Shown piece after piece: positions 6,980 through 16,898 of a stretch of DNA of 22,298 nt. The translations under genes were made by a program, and so were the position numbers. Each line of letters opens with the position of its first letter. The stretch's first letter is position 1. The DNA lies in contig LRSR01014959.1 of NCBI GenBank assembly GCA_001579985.1, forward strand, positions 1 through 22,298, in the 5' to 3' direction. This DNA comes from Hypsibius dujardini. Its lineage: Eukaryota; Tardigrada; Eutardigrada; Parachela; Hypsibiidae. Below the pieces are notes generated by a model. It saw only the letters and a list, made by a program, of their open reading frames with translations, was not told the DNA's origin and did not search any database.

Positions 6980-8068
6980 ATGACAAAACGAAAATCCCTT
7001 CCGCTACTGAAAATTATAAACGCCTCTCTAGTAGACTTACCCGCTCCATCCAACATTACACACCTCTGAAATTTTGGATCCCTCTTAGGAATATGTCTAA
7101 GTCTTCAAATTTTAACTGGCATCTTTTTAGCAATACACTATAGATCAAATATTATAGTAGCATTTAACTGCGTAGATCACATTATACGAGATATTTGATC
7201 AGGATGACTGATTCGTCTTTTACATGCAAATGGAGCATCTCTATTCTTCATAGCCATCTATGTCCATATTGGTCGAGGCCTTTACTTTCGATCATTCACA
7301 CTAAAAATAACCTGATCTTCTGGAATTACAATCTTCCTAATCTCAATATTAACGGCCTTCTTAGGATACGTTCTTCCATGAGGCCAAATGTCATACTGAG
7401 GAGCAACCGTAATTACAAACCTGTTATCCGCAGTCCCTTATATTGGAGTTTCATTAGTAGAATGGGTTTGAGGAGGATTCTCAGTAAGAAACTCCACGTT
7501 AGGACGATTTTTCTCCTTACATTACCTTTTTCCATTCATTATTTTATTCCTAGTCATCATACATTTAGTTTTCCTACACGAGAATAAATCATCAAACCCG
7601 CTAGGAATACAAAACAGTACAGACAAAATTCCATTCCACCCCTACTTTCTCATAAAAGACCTGACAAGAATACTTCTAATTTTCATCGTATTCATTATAA
7701 CTAATTTAAGAATTCCATTCTTCTTCATAGACCCAGACAACTTTACCCCAGCAAACCCACTAGTAACCCCCGCACACATTCAACCAGAATGATACTTCTT
7801 ATTTGCTTACGCCATTTTACGAGCAGTACCTAACAAATTAGGAGGAGTCGTAGCCCTACTAATATCTATTATAATTCTATTCATCTTCTTATTTACAAAC
7901 AAAAAAACTCAACACCCTAAATCCCATTTTCAATCATTAAGATTCTGAACTCTTGGGGCAATTTTCTTGTTCCTTACATGATTAGGAATAAAACCCGTTG
8001 AAGAACCATATCTCTCACTAAGTATAATCTTTACGCTATCCTACTTCTCATGATTCCTTTTCCTCTAA
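6980..8068 (+). CDS. cob: Cytochrome b
   Basis: This is the central membrane subunit of complex III, carrying two b hemes and the quinol oxidation and reduction sites. It has 362 residues from ATG 6980 to TAA 8066-8068. Landmarks are [27 protein letters not shown] and [26 protein letters not shown], and [21 protein letters not shown] in the quinol-site region. The stop overlaps trnS2 by 3 nt; cleavage at the tRNA would leave a stop to be made by polyadenylation. Confidence 0.98.
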
Positions 8069-8123
8069 ACGTTCAACAATGTTTTGAAAACATTAACCCA
8101 GATTTTATAAATCTAACGTTTAA
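8066..8123 (+). tRNA. trnS2: tRNA-Ser (UGA), D-armless
   Basis: The acceptor TAAACGT/ACGTTTA is perfect with discriminator A. The anticodon arm AATGT-TTTGAAA-ACATT gives TGA and matches the usual trnS2 arm. The T-arm is AGATT-TATA-AATCT. Only TCAAC stands where the D-arm should be. It keeps the ancestral position after cob. Confidence 0.95.
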
Positions 8124-8133
8124 AAATAAATAG

Positions 8134-8171
8134 GTTAAAAACACTTTTTTTAAAAAAAAAGTGTTTTTAAC
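8134..8171. repeat. 18-bp perfect inverted repeat (stem-loop) in the control region
   Basis: GTTAAAAACAC followed by seven T (8134-8151) is the exact reverse complement of 8154-8171, with only AA between. In single-stranded form it would make a 16-17 bp hairpin. It lies 10 nt after trnS2. It could act in replication initiation or in ending cob transcripts. Confidence 0.9.
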
Positions 8172-8229
8172 ACCAAAATTTATAGGTCCCCGCCCTGCTA
8201 ACTCACCCGTTCCTGACACTAGGTTGCTT

Positions 8230-8278
8230 GCCCACTCTTCTGCCCTATCAATCTTCCATAACAACAAAAAAAATGTAA
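8230..8278 (+). repeat. Control-region direct repeat A, copy 1
   Basis: It starts GCCCACTCTTCTGCCC and ends AATGTAA. It matches 8444-8489 except for three extra A in an A-run. The first half is strongly pyrimidine-rich, unlike the surrounding AT-rich DNA. Confidence 0.92.
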
Positions 8279-8301
8279 CCCTTAAAACAATACTAAAGTT
8301 A

Positions 8302-8323
8302 TTCTTCCCCTCTCCCGCGCCAA
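8302..8323 (+). repeat. Control-region direct repeat B, copy 1
   Basis: This 22-nt C-rich element, TTCTTCCCCTCTCCC followed by GCGCCAA, is identical to 8386-8407. The flanks AGTTA and ATTATTG differ from copy 2 by only a few bases. Confidence 0.92.
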
Positions 8324-8385
8324 TTATTGCAGGCTAAAGCCTCTTTATTAGCACAAAAAGATTCCAAAAACTCTTAACAAAACCG

Positions 8386-8407
8386 TTCTTCCCCTCTCCC
8401 GCGCCAA
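8386..8407 (+). repeat. Control-region direct repeat B, copy 2
   Basis: It is an exact second copy of the C-rich element, 84 nt after the first. The two B copies lie between the two A copies (order A-B-B-A, all in the same orientation). Confidence 0.92.
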
Positions 8408-8443
8408 CTATGGCTTTCATTTTAATTTTTAAATTGGGAGCTC

Positions 8444-8489
8444 GCCCACTCTTCTGCCCTATCAATCTTCCATAACAACAAAAATGTAA
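8444..8489 (+). repeat. Control-region direct repeat A, copy 2
   Basis: It is the second copy of repeat A, 214 nt after the first, with a shorter A-run before ATGTAA. It lies about 40 nt before the 3' end of rrnL. Confidence 0.92.
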
Positions 8490-8530
8490 AAATAAAAGTT
8501 TCAATTGAAATTTTTTAAATTAAAAGTTTT

Positions 8531-9669
8531 TTTTTTTTTACAACAAGATATTGTAAAATTGAAAAGCAATAATCTCAAAAAGGTCCTTTCGTACTATTTT
8601 CAAGTTTGAAACAGATAAAGACCAACCTGGCTTTCACCGGTTTGAACTCAGATCATGTAAATTTTTAATTGTCGAACAGACAAACCTTTTTTAGTTTTGC
8701 CCAAAAAGGTAAATTTAATCCAACATCGAGGTCGCAAGCTTTTTAAATGATTAGAACTCGTCTAAAAAATTACGCTGTTAACCCTAAGGTAACTTTTCTT
8801 ATATCTTTTAAAATAAAGGATCTTTTTCAAAAAATTTATAACATGAAATGTGATTACAGAAGCCGCCCCAGCTAAATTAAAAACTCTTAATGCAGCTCAA
8901 TAGGGTCTTTTCGTCTAGTTTTATAAAATATGTATTTTAACATACAATCCAAATTCATTGTATTTACCTTAAGAAAATAACACAGCGTTAATTCTTTCAT
9001 ACAAGTTACTAATTAAGTAACAAATGATTATGCTACCTTTGCATAGGAAACTACGGCCATTTAAAGTGTAATGCTTCATTGGGCAGAACAAATTTTTTAA
9101 ATAGATTCAAAAAACTATGTTTTTGCTAAACAGTCGCTGTATTTATTTGTAAAATTTTTTAATGCAAATTTGTTCAAACTACTCATTTTATCATTATTTT
9201 TTCAACAAATATTTTGTCAATTATTTTAATTCTAGACAAGAAAAAAGAAGACAAAAAAATTTTTTTAGTTATAAAACTATACTAAGCACCATTAACTATT
9301 AAGGAAAATTTATTATGGCAAGGTTTTCTTTGAAATTTTAAAAGAAAACTAAACTTTTCTTTACAAACCTTTATAAACATAATTCCAACTTAATTGGAAA
9401 CTTAAATAACCAGATATCTTAAACTTCATAGCGTTTTACTGTCTTTTTATATTTTTTAAAAAAATTTTTCTACAGTTTCAAATCCTTTTTATAAAAATAA
9501 TAGTTTAATTCGGGAAAAAGAACACAATCTTTAAAGTTTAATAAATCCTTACCCACAAAACACTTAAGTTTTAAAGTTCAAAAATTTTTTTAAAAGCCTC
9601 TCACGAGTACCCTTAAAGTTAAATTATAATTTTTTATAAAAGAAAATCTAATTAAATAATAAAATTTAA
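8531..9669 (-). rRNA. rrnL: Large subunit (16S) ribosomal RNA
   Basis: On the plus strand it shows complements of universal 16S motifs. GGTCCTTTCGTAC at 8582-8594 is the sarcin-ricin-side motif near the 3' end. CTTTCACCGGTTTGAACTCA near 8630-8649 is next. CAACATCGAGGTCGC near 8721 and GTTAACCCTAAGGTAAC near 8777 belong to the peptidyl transferase centre. TACCTTTGCATAG near 9034 is further upstream. The 5' end is taken at trnV. The 3' end near 8531 cannot be fixed by sequence alone. The length of about 1.14 kb is short but normal for small mitochondrial rRNAs. Confidence 0.95.
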
Positions 9670-9726
9670 ACAGCTTAGTCTTATCAAAAGACAAAAATTC
9701 GTTGTAAGTGAATTTATCAAAAGCCG
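9670..9726 (-). tRNA. trnV: tRNA-Val (UAC), D-armless
   Basis: The minus-strand loop CTTACAA gives TAC with U33; its stem ATTCA/CGAAT has a mismatch next to the loop. The T-arm GTCTT-TTGAT-AAGAC is perfect, and the acceptor CGGCTTT/TAAGCTG pairs 6 of 7. Only TGATAA replaces the D-arm. It lies between the rRNAs, the ancestral place. Confidence 0.85.
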
Positions 9727-10460
9727 AAAATCAAGTAAATTTTCCAATTTACTCACTATGTTACAACTTTTCTTTTTTGAAAAAGAATGATGGGCGATAT
9801 GTACACAAGCTACTTAGTTATTCAAAAAAATTTTTTTACTTTCAAATTCGATAAAATAAAAAAATTTAATCTCTTATTCAGAAAAATCTAACTAAAGTGG
9901 AGTATTCATTCTTTAAAATAAGTTATATTTAGATCTGAATTTTATCTCAAGAAATAGTTTTAAATAAATCTAAAATAACAAACAACGACGATATATAAAC
10001 TTATAAATTTTTAAAGTAAAGTTTTATAGGGTACTTTCTTTTAATGAACAATCCCCTCTGATAAGTTGCTTACCGTCAAATATTTTAAATTTTATTTAGT
10101 GAAATTCTTCTCAAAAATCATGTTTAAAATAACAAGGTATCTAATCTTGGTTTACTTAAAAACACTAAGCTATAAATAAACTTTTCATCTTATTTAAAAT
10201 AATTTTACCTAACAAATACTTTATTAAAAATCCTTATAAACAATTACTGCTATTAAAATCACAAAACATATAACCGCGGCTGCTGGCATATTTTTAACCT
10301 GTGTATTAAAAAATACTTTATTTTTTTTTCAAAATTTGTAAAAAGTTCCTTAGTGGCCCTCTCCCCAAGTCTTTATAACCCCAACTAAGCTATTTTTTTC
10401 TAATTAAAAACCAAGATCAAATTTTTTTTAAAACCACATTTTATATTGTAAAATAAAATA
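9727..10460 (-). rRNA. rrnS: Small subunit (12S) ribosomal RNA
   Basis: The plus strand carries complements of 12S landmarks. TAACCGCGGCTGCTGGCA at 10271-10288 is the 530-loop region. CAAGGTATCTAATCTTGG lies near 10133, and GATGGGCGATATGTACAC at 9789-9806 is the 3' domain. CACTATGTTACAAC near 9754 belongs to the decoding-site side. The ends are taken from trnV and trnQ, giving about 734 nt. Confidence 0.95.
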
Positions 10461-10526
10461 TTATTAATACAAAATTAAACTTGCCCCTCTAAAATCAAAA
10501 TTTAGTGTACTTTATACTAATTAATA
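10461..10526 (-). tRNA. trnQ: tRNA-Gln (UUG)
   Basis: The minus-strand arm CTAAA-TTTTGAT-TTTAG is perfect and gives TTG with U33. The acceptor TATTAAT/ATTAATA is perfect with discriminator A, and the D-arm is GTA-TAAA-GTAC. It overlaps trnM by about 4 nt on the opposite strand. Q-M stay adjacent as in the ancestral I-Q-M. Confidence 0.87.
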
Positions 10527-10587
10527 AAATAAGCTAAAATAAGCTCTCGAGCCCATACCTCGATTATAATTAAAAAATTTTTTATTA
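10523..10587 (+). tRNA. trnM: tRNA-Met (CAU)
   Basis: The acceptor AATAAAA/TTTTATT is perfect, the D-arm AGCT-AAAATA-AGCT follows TA as in arthropod trnM, and the anticodon arm TCGAG-CCCATAC-CTCGA gives CAT. Position 33 is C instead of U. It now sits directly upstream of cox1. Confidence 0.92.
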
Positions 10588-10596
10588 AGTCAATTA

Positions 10597-12135
<1,539 letters not shown>

Positions 12136-12197
12136 ATCACTAGCAAAACTATCTTATAAAAATTGAGACAAATTACTTTATATACTTAACTGGCTAA
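12136..12197. other. cox1-cox2 intergenic, possible decayed tRNA
   Basis: These 62 nt occupy the place where insects carry trnL2. TAGC-rich ends pair imperfectly (12141-12147 with 12190-12196, 6 of 7 on the minus strand). No anticodon arm with U33 and a paired stem can be built on either strand. It may still act as a cleavage signal between the two messages. Confidence 0.4.
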
Positions 12198-12857
12198 CTG
12201 AGAACAACTAACTTTCAAAACAGATACTCACCTCTAATAGAACAATTTGTTTTTTTACATGACCATATTATATCTATCCTAATTCTTATTATGTTTCTTG
12301 TTATTTATGTATTTTTTAAATTTTCAATATCAAAATTTACATTTACTAAGCAAAAAGAAAATCACAACTTAGAAGTTCTATGAACATTCTTACCAGGCAT
12401 AGTACTAATCTTAATTGCTTTCCCTTCTTTACGATTGTTATACCTGTCAGAAGAAACAAACTCTCAACCAATTACTCTAAAAACTATAGGTCATCAATGA
12501 TACTGGTCCTATGAGTATAGAGACTTTAAAAATATTGAATTTGATTCATTCATGGAAAGAGAAAACTACAAATTCCGTCTGTTAGACACAGACACCCACA
12601 CTGTAATCCCTTCTAAAACCCCCACACAAATTTTTATTTCTTCTACTGATGTACTTCATGCTTGAACAATCCCTAGACTAGGGGTAAAAGCAGACTCAAC
12701 CCCAGGACGTCTAAATATTGTAAACATATTTTCTCTCAAACCTGGAAAATACTACGGACAATGTTCAGAAATTTGTGGAACAAATCATAGGTTTATACCA
12801 ATTGTACTTGACGTTCGTCCTTTCAACTTCTTTAAATCGTGAATTAAATCACAATAA
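12198..12857 (+). CDS. cox2: Cytochrome c oxidase subunit II
   Basis: This complex IV subunit carries the binuclear CuA centre that takes electrons from cytochrome c. It has 219 residues and a TAA stop. It begins with two membrane helices after [16 protein letters not shown]. The CuA ligands are visible: His in DVLHAWTIPSLGVK and the loop [15 protein letters not shown] (Cys189, Cys193 and the following His and Met). The frame is closed by TAA at 12195-12197, so the start must lie downstream. CTG 12198 gives (M)STTNFQNSYSPL, which aligns with usual N-termini; the first ATN codon (12237) would remove the conserved SPL. Confidence 0.97.
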
Positions 12858-12865
12858 TTATTTTT

Positions 12866-12919
12866 GTAATTTAAAAAAGCTTTAATATCAATGTATTGTA
12901 AATACTTGACAGAATTACT
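12866..12919 (+). other. tRNA-like element between cox2 and atp8
   Basis: The acceptor-like stem GTAATTT/GAATTAC pairs 7 of 7 (one G-U), with discriminator T. An anticodon-like arm ATGTA-TTGTAAA-TACTT has four of five pairs. On plus it would read GUA (Tyr); on minus TTTACAA would read UAC (Val). Good trnY and trnV exist elsewhere. There is no room for a T-arm. It sits where trnK-trnD are ancestrally found. It is either an extra, truncated tRNA or a structural processing signal. Confidence 0.6.
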
Positions 12920-12929
12920 TCAAGTTTTA

Positions 12930-13091
12930 ATTCCACATATAGCAAACCTCCCATGAATCCCTTTCTACCTATTAATCGCCCTAACCTTAACTTTTTTTTG
13001 AACAAAAGAAAACTTTAGAGTAATCTCTAATTTTACAAAAAAGGAACAAATATCTAAGATTACTAAAAGCTCATTAAACTGAACCTGATAA
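12930..13091 (+). CDS. atp8: ATP synthase subunit 8
   Basis: This is a short membrane protein of the ATP synthase stator, 53 residues. It begins (M)PHMANLPWIPFYLLIALTLT, where the P-x-M....W pattern and single hydrophobic helix are typical, and ends in SSLNWTW. The start is ATT 12930; the stop TAA is 13089-13091. It overlaps atp6 by 4 or 7 nt, so the two are read from one mRNA. Confidence 0.93.
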
Positions 13092-13745
13092 TAAACAGAC
13101 TATTTTCTTCTTTCGACCCTATAGGAGGTATTATGATGCTAAACTACTGAATTATAGCAATTATTTGCCTGATCCCTATCTCAACACAAATTCATATATT
13201 TTCATATCGTAGAAATGTAATTTTAAGAAAAAAACTATCACAATTCCTTTCAGGAGAAATTTTAGCTGCTATAAACAATAAGAACAAACAAGGAAAAACA
13301 AATATATTAATTGGAATATTTATTATGATTCTGCTTATTAACATTTCCGGTCTTTTACCTTATGTCTTCACTTTTTCTGCCCATATGCTATTCACACTCT
13401 CTCTAGCCCTTCCCTTCTGACTCTCCTTTATCATTTTCAGAAGCACAAACAACACCAACCACTTTTTAAGACACTTAGTACCCCTAAGCACACCTCTAGC
13501 TCTATCTCAATTTATAGTACTTATTGAAACAGCAAGGCAAATTATTCGTCCAATCACACTATCAGTGCGCCTATCTGCAAATATAACAGCAGGACACATC
13601 CTAATAGCACTGTGCTCAAACAATATTTTCATATTAAATATTGTCTCTTCAGTGCTTATTATCTTAATTTTGCTAGAAATTGCAGTAGCTTTTATTCAAA
13701 GATATGTCTTTACAATTTTAATTAGAATATACATAAGAGAAATTT
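13088..13745 (+). CDS. atp6: ATP synthase subunit 6
   Basis: This is subunit a of the ATP synthase, forming the proton half-channels beside the c-ring. It has about 219 codons. The conserved channel helix reads IRPITLSVRLSANMTAGHILM, with the essential Arg in LSVRLSAN, and SSFDPMGG lies near the N-terminus. ATA 13088 is used as start. CTG 13085 would recreate the standard 7-nt overlap with atp8 (CTGATAA in place of ATGATAA). The stop is a single T at 13745 before the cox3 ATG, made TAA by polyadenylation. The same frame continues open into cox3, but that part is out of family. Confidence 0.95.
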
Positions 13746-14530
13746 ATGACAAAACAACACCACCCATTCCACTTAGTATTCTACAGCCCTTGACCTCTGT
13801 TAACGAGGTTTTCCGTTATATCTTGCCTAATTTCCAGAGTATACTGAATCGTCAACAAAGACTTTACAATTACCGGTTTAAGAACCTTAGCCACTATCCT
13901 TTCTTGTTCCCAATGATGACGAGACGTGTCACGAGAAAGCACATTTCTGGGCTATCACACTAACCTAGTTGTTAATGGATTACGATGAGGAATAATCTTG
14001 TTTATTACATCAGAAATCTTCTTTTTCTTCAGATTTTTTTGAACATTCTTTCACAGAAGTTTAAGACCAAACTTCGAATTAGGAATACTTTGACCTCCAC
14101 TAGGCATTCAAGCAATTAATCCCTTTCAAGTACCACTACTTAACCAGTTGTTTTACTATCATCAGGAATCACAGTGACACTAAGCCACCATAATATTATT
14201 AAAAAAAAAGCACAACAAACAAGATTATACCTAATTATCACCCTTCTATTAGGAGTTTATTTTACCTGTCTACAAGGATGAGAATATTGAGAAGCTTCAT
14301 ACTCTTTTAGAGACTCCTCCTTTGGATCAGCTTTTTTCCTGGCAACTGGTTTCCATGGTCTACACGTGTGTGTAGGATCGCTCTTCTTATTTTTTTGCCT
14401 AATTCGACATAAAATAAATATGTTTTCTAATGCACATCATGTAGGATTTGAAATAGCTATCTGATACTGACATTTTGTAGATGTAGTATGACTGTTCCTT
14501 TACGGCTTCTTATACTGATGATCTTTCTAA
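13746..14530 (+). CDS. cox3: Cytochrome c oxidase subunit III, with a one-base frame break
   Basis: This is the third core subunit of complex IV, with seven helices. It starts ATG 13746 with MTKQHHPFHLV and runs to TAA 14528-14530. The 785 nt are one short of 262 codons. Frame one reads to PFQVPLLN (ending 14144). The protein then continues as VVLLSSGITVTLSHH from 14147, so only two bases (CA, 14145-14146) stand where a Thr codon is expected. Later segments FLATGFHGLHVCVGSLFL and WYWHFVDVVWLFLY are intact. This is a programmed frameshift, a real deletion or an assembly error; the rest is too well kept for a pseudogene. Confidence 0.93.
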
Positions 14531-14591
14531 GATATTATTATAAATAAAGTATATCTAATTTCCAATTAGAAAGTTCATAGGTGAATATCTT
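14530..14591 (+). tRNA. trnG: tRNA-Gly (UCC)
   Basis: The acceptor AGATATT/AATATCT and anticodon stem TCTAA/TTAGA are perfect. The loop TTTCCAA gives TCC with U33. Its first base is the last base of the cox3 stop codon. Confidence 0.96.
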
Positions 14592-14593
14592 AC

Positions 14594-14939
14594 ATGCTAT
14601 TGTCACTAGCTTACTTGGTAACAATTGTAATTTTTATTCTTTTATTCTTATCAATTTTTATAAAGCCTCAAAACATAAAAATAAAATATGAAAAATTAAG
14701 ATCATTTGAGTGCGGATTTGACCCTTCTCATAAAATACGAACACCATTCTCATTACGATTCTTTATTGTAACTGTGATTTTTCTAATTTTTGATATTGAA
14801 GTAACAATCATAATACCAATCCCATTTGGTGCCAATTTAACCCAATTTTTCTCATATATAAGAAGAAACTTCATCCTAATATTTTTACTAATTGGAGGCC
14901 TTTTCTTCGAGTGGTCTCAAGGAGCACTGGAATGAAGCT
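14594..14939 (+). CDS. nad3: NADH dehydrogenase subunit 3, complete copy
   Basis: This small complex I subunit has a loop near the quinone site. It is 115 codons long from ATG 14594. It shows the hallmark YEKLRSFECGFDPSHKIRTPFSLRFF (around residue 35), with the switch Cys in ECGFD, then LIFDIEVTIIIP. The stop is a single T at 14939 before trnA; alternatively the frame reads through to TAA 14951-14953. The contig passes through its start point inside this gene, so 14742-14939 equals 1-198. Confidence 0.97.
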
Positions 14940-15000
14940 GGAAAAATATTTAAAAAATAAAACTTAGATTGCATTTAAGAATTGTCTCTGACTTTTTCCA
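14940..15000 (+). tRNA. trnA: tRNA-Ala, second pass
   Basis: Same DNA as 199-259; acceptor and anticodon stems unchanged. Here it follows the complete nad3. Confidence 0.9.
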
Positions 15001-15059
15001 ACTAAAGACTTACGTCAAAAAATAGGTCGAAACTATTTACAAAATTTTTGTTTTTCAGT
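15000..15059 (-). tRNA. trnR: tRNA-Arg, second pass
   Basis: Same DNA as 259-318. Confidence 0.75.
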
Positions 15060-15064
15060 TTAAA

Positions 15065-15127
15065 AAAAGTTTAAAAAATAAAGCCGCTAACTTTAACTAT
15101 TATACTAATTAAGTATGAAAACTTTTA
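15065..15127 (+). tRNA. trnS1: tRNA-Ser (GCU), second pass
   Basis: Same DNA as 324-386. Confidence 0.85.
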
Positions 15128-15128
15128 T

Positions 15129-15195
15129 GAAAAAGAAAAAAATATATCTTGACTCCTTCAAAGTCAGGCTTTAAAAAATTTAAGCTACTTTTTCA
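15129..15195 (+). tRNA. trnE: tRNA-Glu, second pass
   Basis: Same DNA as 388-454. Confidence 0.87.
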
Positions 15196-16839
15196 CAAAA
15201 AAACTCACATAGCCGCAAACACAGGAAAAATAAAATAAACATACTTAAAATTCAAGCTAGAAGAAAAAAAAAGAGACCCTGCTAAAAGACGATTATATAA
15301 ACCTTGAGCACCAAGAACCTCAAGCCAACTTTGCCTAGTATCAACAAGACGCCCAGAATAAAAGATTAATTTAGAGAAGCGAGTAGATATTAAAGAATAC
15401 AAATATCACATCGACCAAAAAAAATAACTTTTAAAAAAAGTACCCTTGAAAACCCTAAATCAAACAAAATACACTACCAAGGTCAACAAAACAAAAAAAG
15501 AAAAATAACAACCCTTTCACATGCTTCTAAATAAAGAGATAGAAAACACTAAAGTAGACACCTGAAACCATGTATAACCTAAAAAGATAGCAGTAGAAAT
15601 TAAAACCCATACAGGTAATATAACATAAAGTACAACATCATAAAACATAAATATTTTTATCCGACTTAACATTCCGGCCTTTATAGAATAAAAACAAAAT
15701 CGTAAAGAATAATTTGTTGTTAAAAAGACCCCAAATATAAAAAGTAATATAAAAAACCTACCCATACTAGCACCATCCAAAATTAGATCCTTAGAGAAAA
15801 ACCCCGATACAAAAGGAAAACCACAAAGACAAAGCAAACACACTACTACCCTTGATGAAATCAAGGGTGTTATACGAGAAAAAATATTTAAATTACGAAA
15901 ATCTTGACTTCTATCTATATTATGAATTATCACCCCGGAAACCATAAATAAAGATGCCTTAAATAGAGCATGACATAAAAGATGAAAGAAACAATATAAA
16001 GATATGCCTAAACTTAAAGAAAACATTATAAAACCTAATTGACTTAAGGTAGAAAAAGCAATTGTTTTTTTCATGTCTCATTCACTAGAAGCCATAACGC
16101 CCGCTATCAACAAAGTGATAAGAGAAACAACAATTAAAAAATGACTAATTTTAAAAAGAACCTCTCTAAAGCGAATCATAAGAAAAATTCCTGCGGTTAC
16201 CAGTGTAGAAGAATGAACTAAAGATGAAACTGGAGTTGGGGCAGCTATTGCTGCCGGAAGCCATGAAGAAAATGGAAATTGTGCTCTTTTTGTTATAAAA
16301 GTTAGCAATAAAAAAACCCTTAACAAAAAAGAAGCCCTTTTGAAATTTAAAAAGTCTAAACTACCAGTTAATGACAATAGCCTAATACTCAACAAAAAAA
16401 AAACATCCCCTACACGATTTAGGATAAAAGTTAACATACCAGCAACAGAACTTGAAAACCTTCTATAATAAACTACCAATAAGTAAGAAACTAAACCCAG
16501 TCCATCCCACCCTAATAATAAAGAAATCAAATTAGGTCTGTAAACAAGAAAGAGCATTGAAACTACGAATAAGAATAAAATTAGTATAAACCCAGTCTGA
16601 AACTTCTCACCGTCCATGTAATACTGACCAAAAATAAAAATCATACTTGCAATTATTAAAACAACCGACGAAAAAAAAAAAGAAAAAAAATCAAAAATAA
16701 AAACAAACCTAAAATTAAAGTCAAACAAATTTAACAATGTCCACTCCATTACTCATAAAATATCAAAAAAGCTAATCCTTAAAAAAATTAAGGAAAAGAG
16801 ACCCAAAACACCTGCTCCTCATAAAATTGTTAGCAGAAT
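15195..16839 (-). CDS. nad5: NADH dehydrogenase subunit 5, second pass
   Basis: Same DNA as 454-2098; protein identical in all three TGA-delimited stretches compared. Start and stop uncertainties are those given for the first pass. Confidence 0.95.
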
Positions 16840-16898
16840 TTTACATTCATTAGTGTAACCACAATACATCTGTTTTCCTTAACTATACTAACAAAATC
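16836..16898 (-). tRNA. trnH: tRNA-His, second pass
   Basis: Same DNA as 2095-2157. Confidence 0.82.

Larger units (their letters stand above)
8124..8530. promoter_or_regulatory. Putative control region
   Basis: This is the only long stretch with no gene, about 400 nt between trnS2 and rrnL. It holds an 18-bp inverted repeat, two pairs of C-rich direct repeats, a run of 13 T near 8528-8540 and short palindromes such as AGGCT-AA-AGCCT near 8332. No conserved frame is seen; a short minus-strand ORF near 8073-8267 crosses trnS2 and is spurious. By analogy it should hold replication and transcription start sites, but no promoter can be named. The right edge is approximate. Confidence 0.75.

Noticed and set aside
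5309-7587. Separate small plus-strand ORFs in nad2, nad6 and cob territory
   Set aside because: Several are out of frame with the real proteins (for example 5851-6153 and 7195-7587) and arise because TGA and ATA are misread by the standard code.
8073-8267. 64-codon minus-strand ORF over trnS2 and the control region
   Set aside because: It crosses a tRNA and a palindrome, and has no family features.
8124-8530. CRISPR-like array or mobile element in the repeat region
   Set aside because: Only two copies of each repeat, irregular spacing, no transposase or cas gene, and a mitochondrial setting.
12866-12919. Calling this element trnY, trnV, trnK, trnD or trnT
   Set aside because: Better candidates for all five exist at 3970, 9670, 6130, 6196 and 6414; the anticodon reading depends on strand and loop register.
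13746-13963. Extension of atp6 through the cox3 start, giving a longer protein
   Set aside because: The in-frame continuation past 13745 is only the shifted reading of conserved cox3 codons. Atp6 is already full length at the T before ATG.
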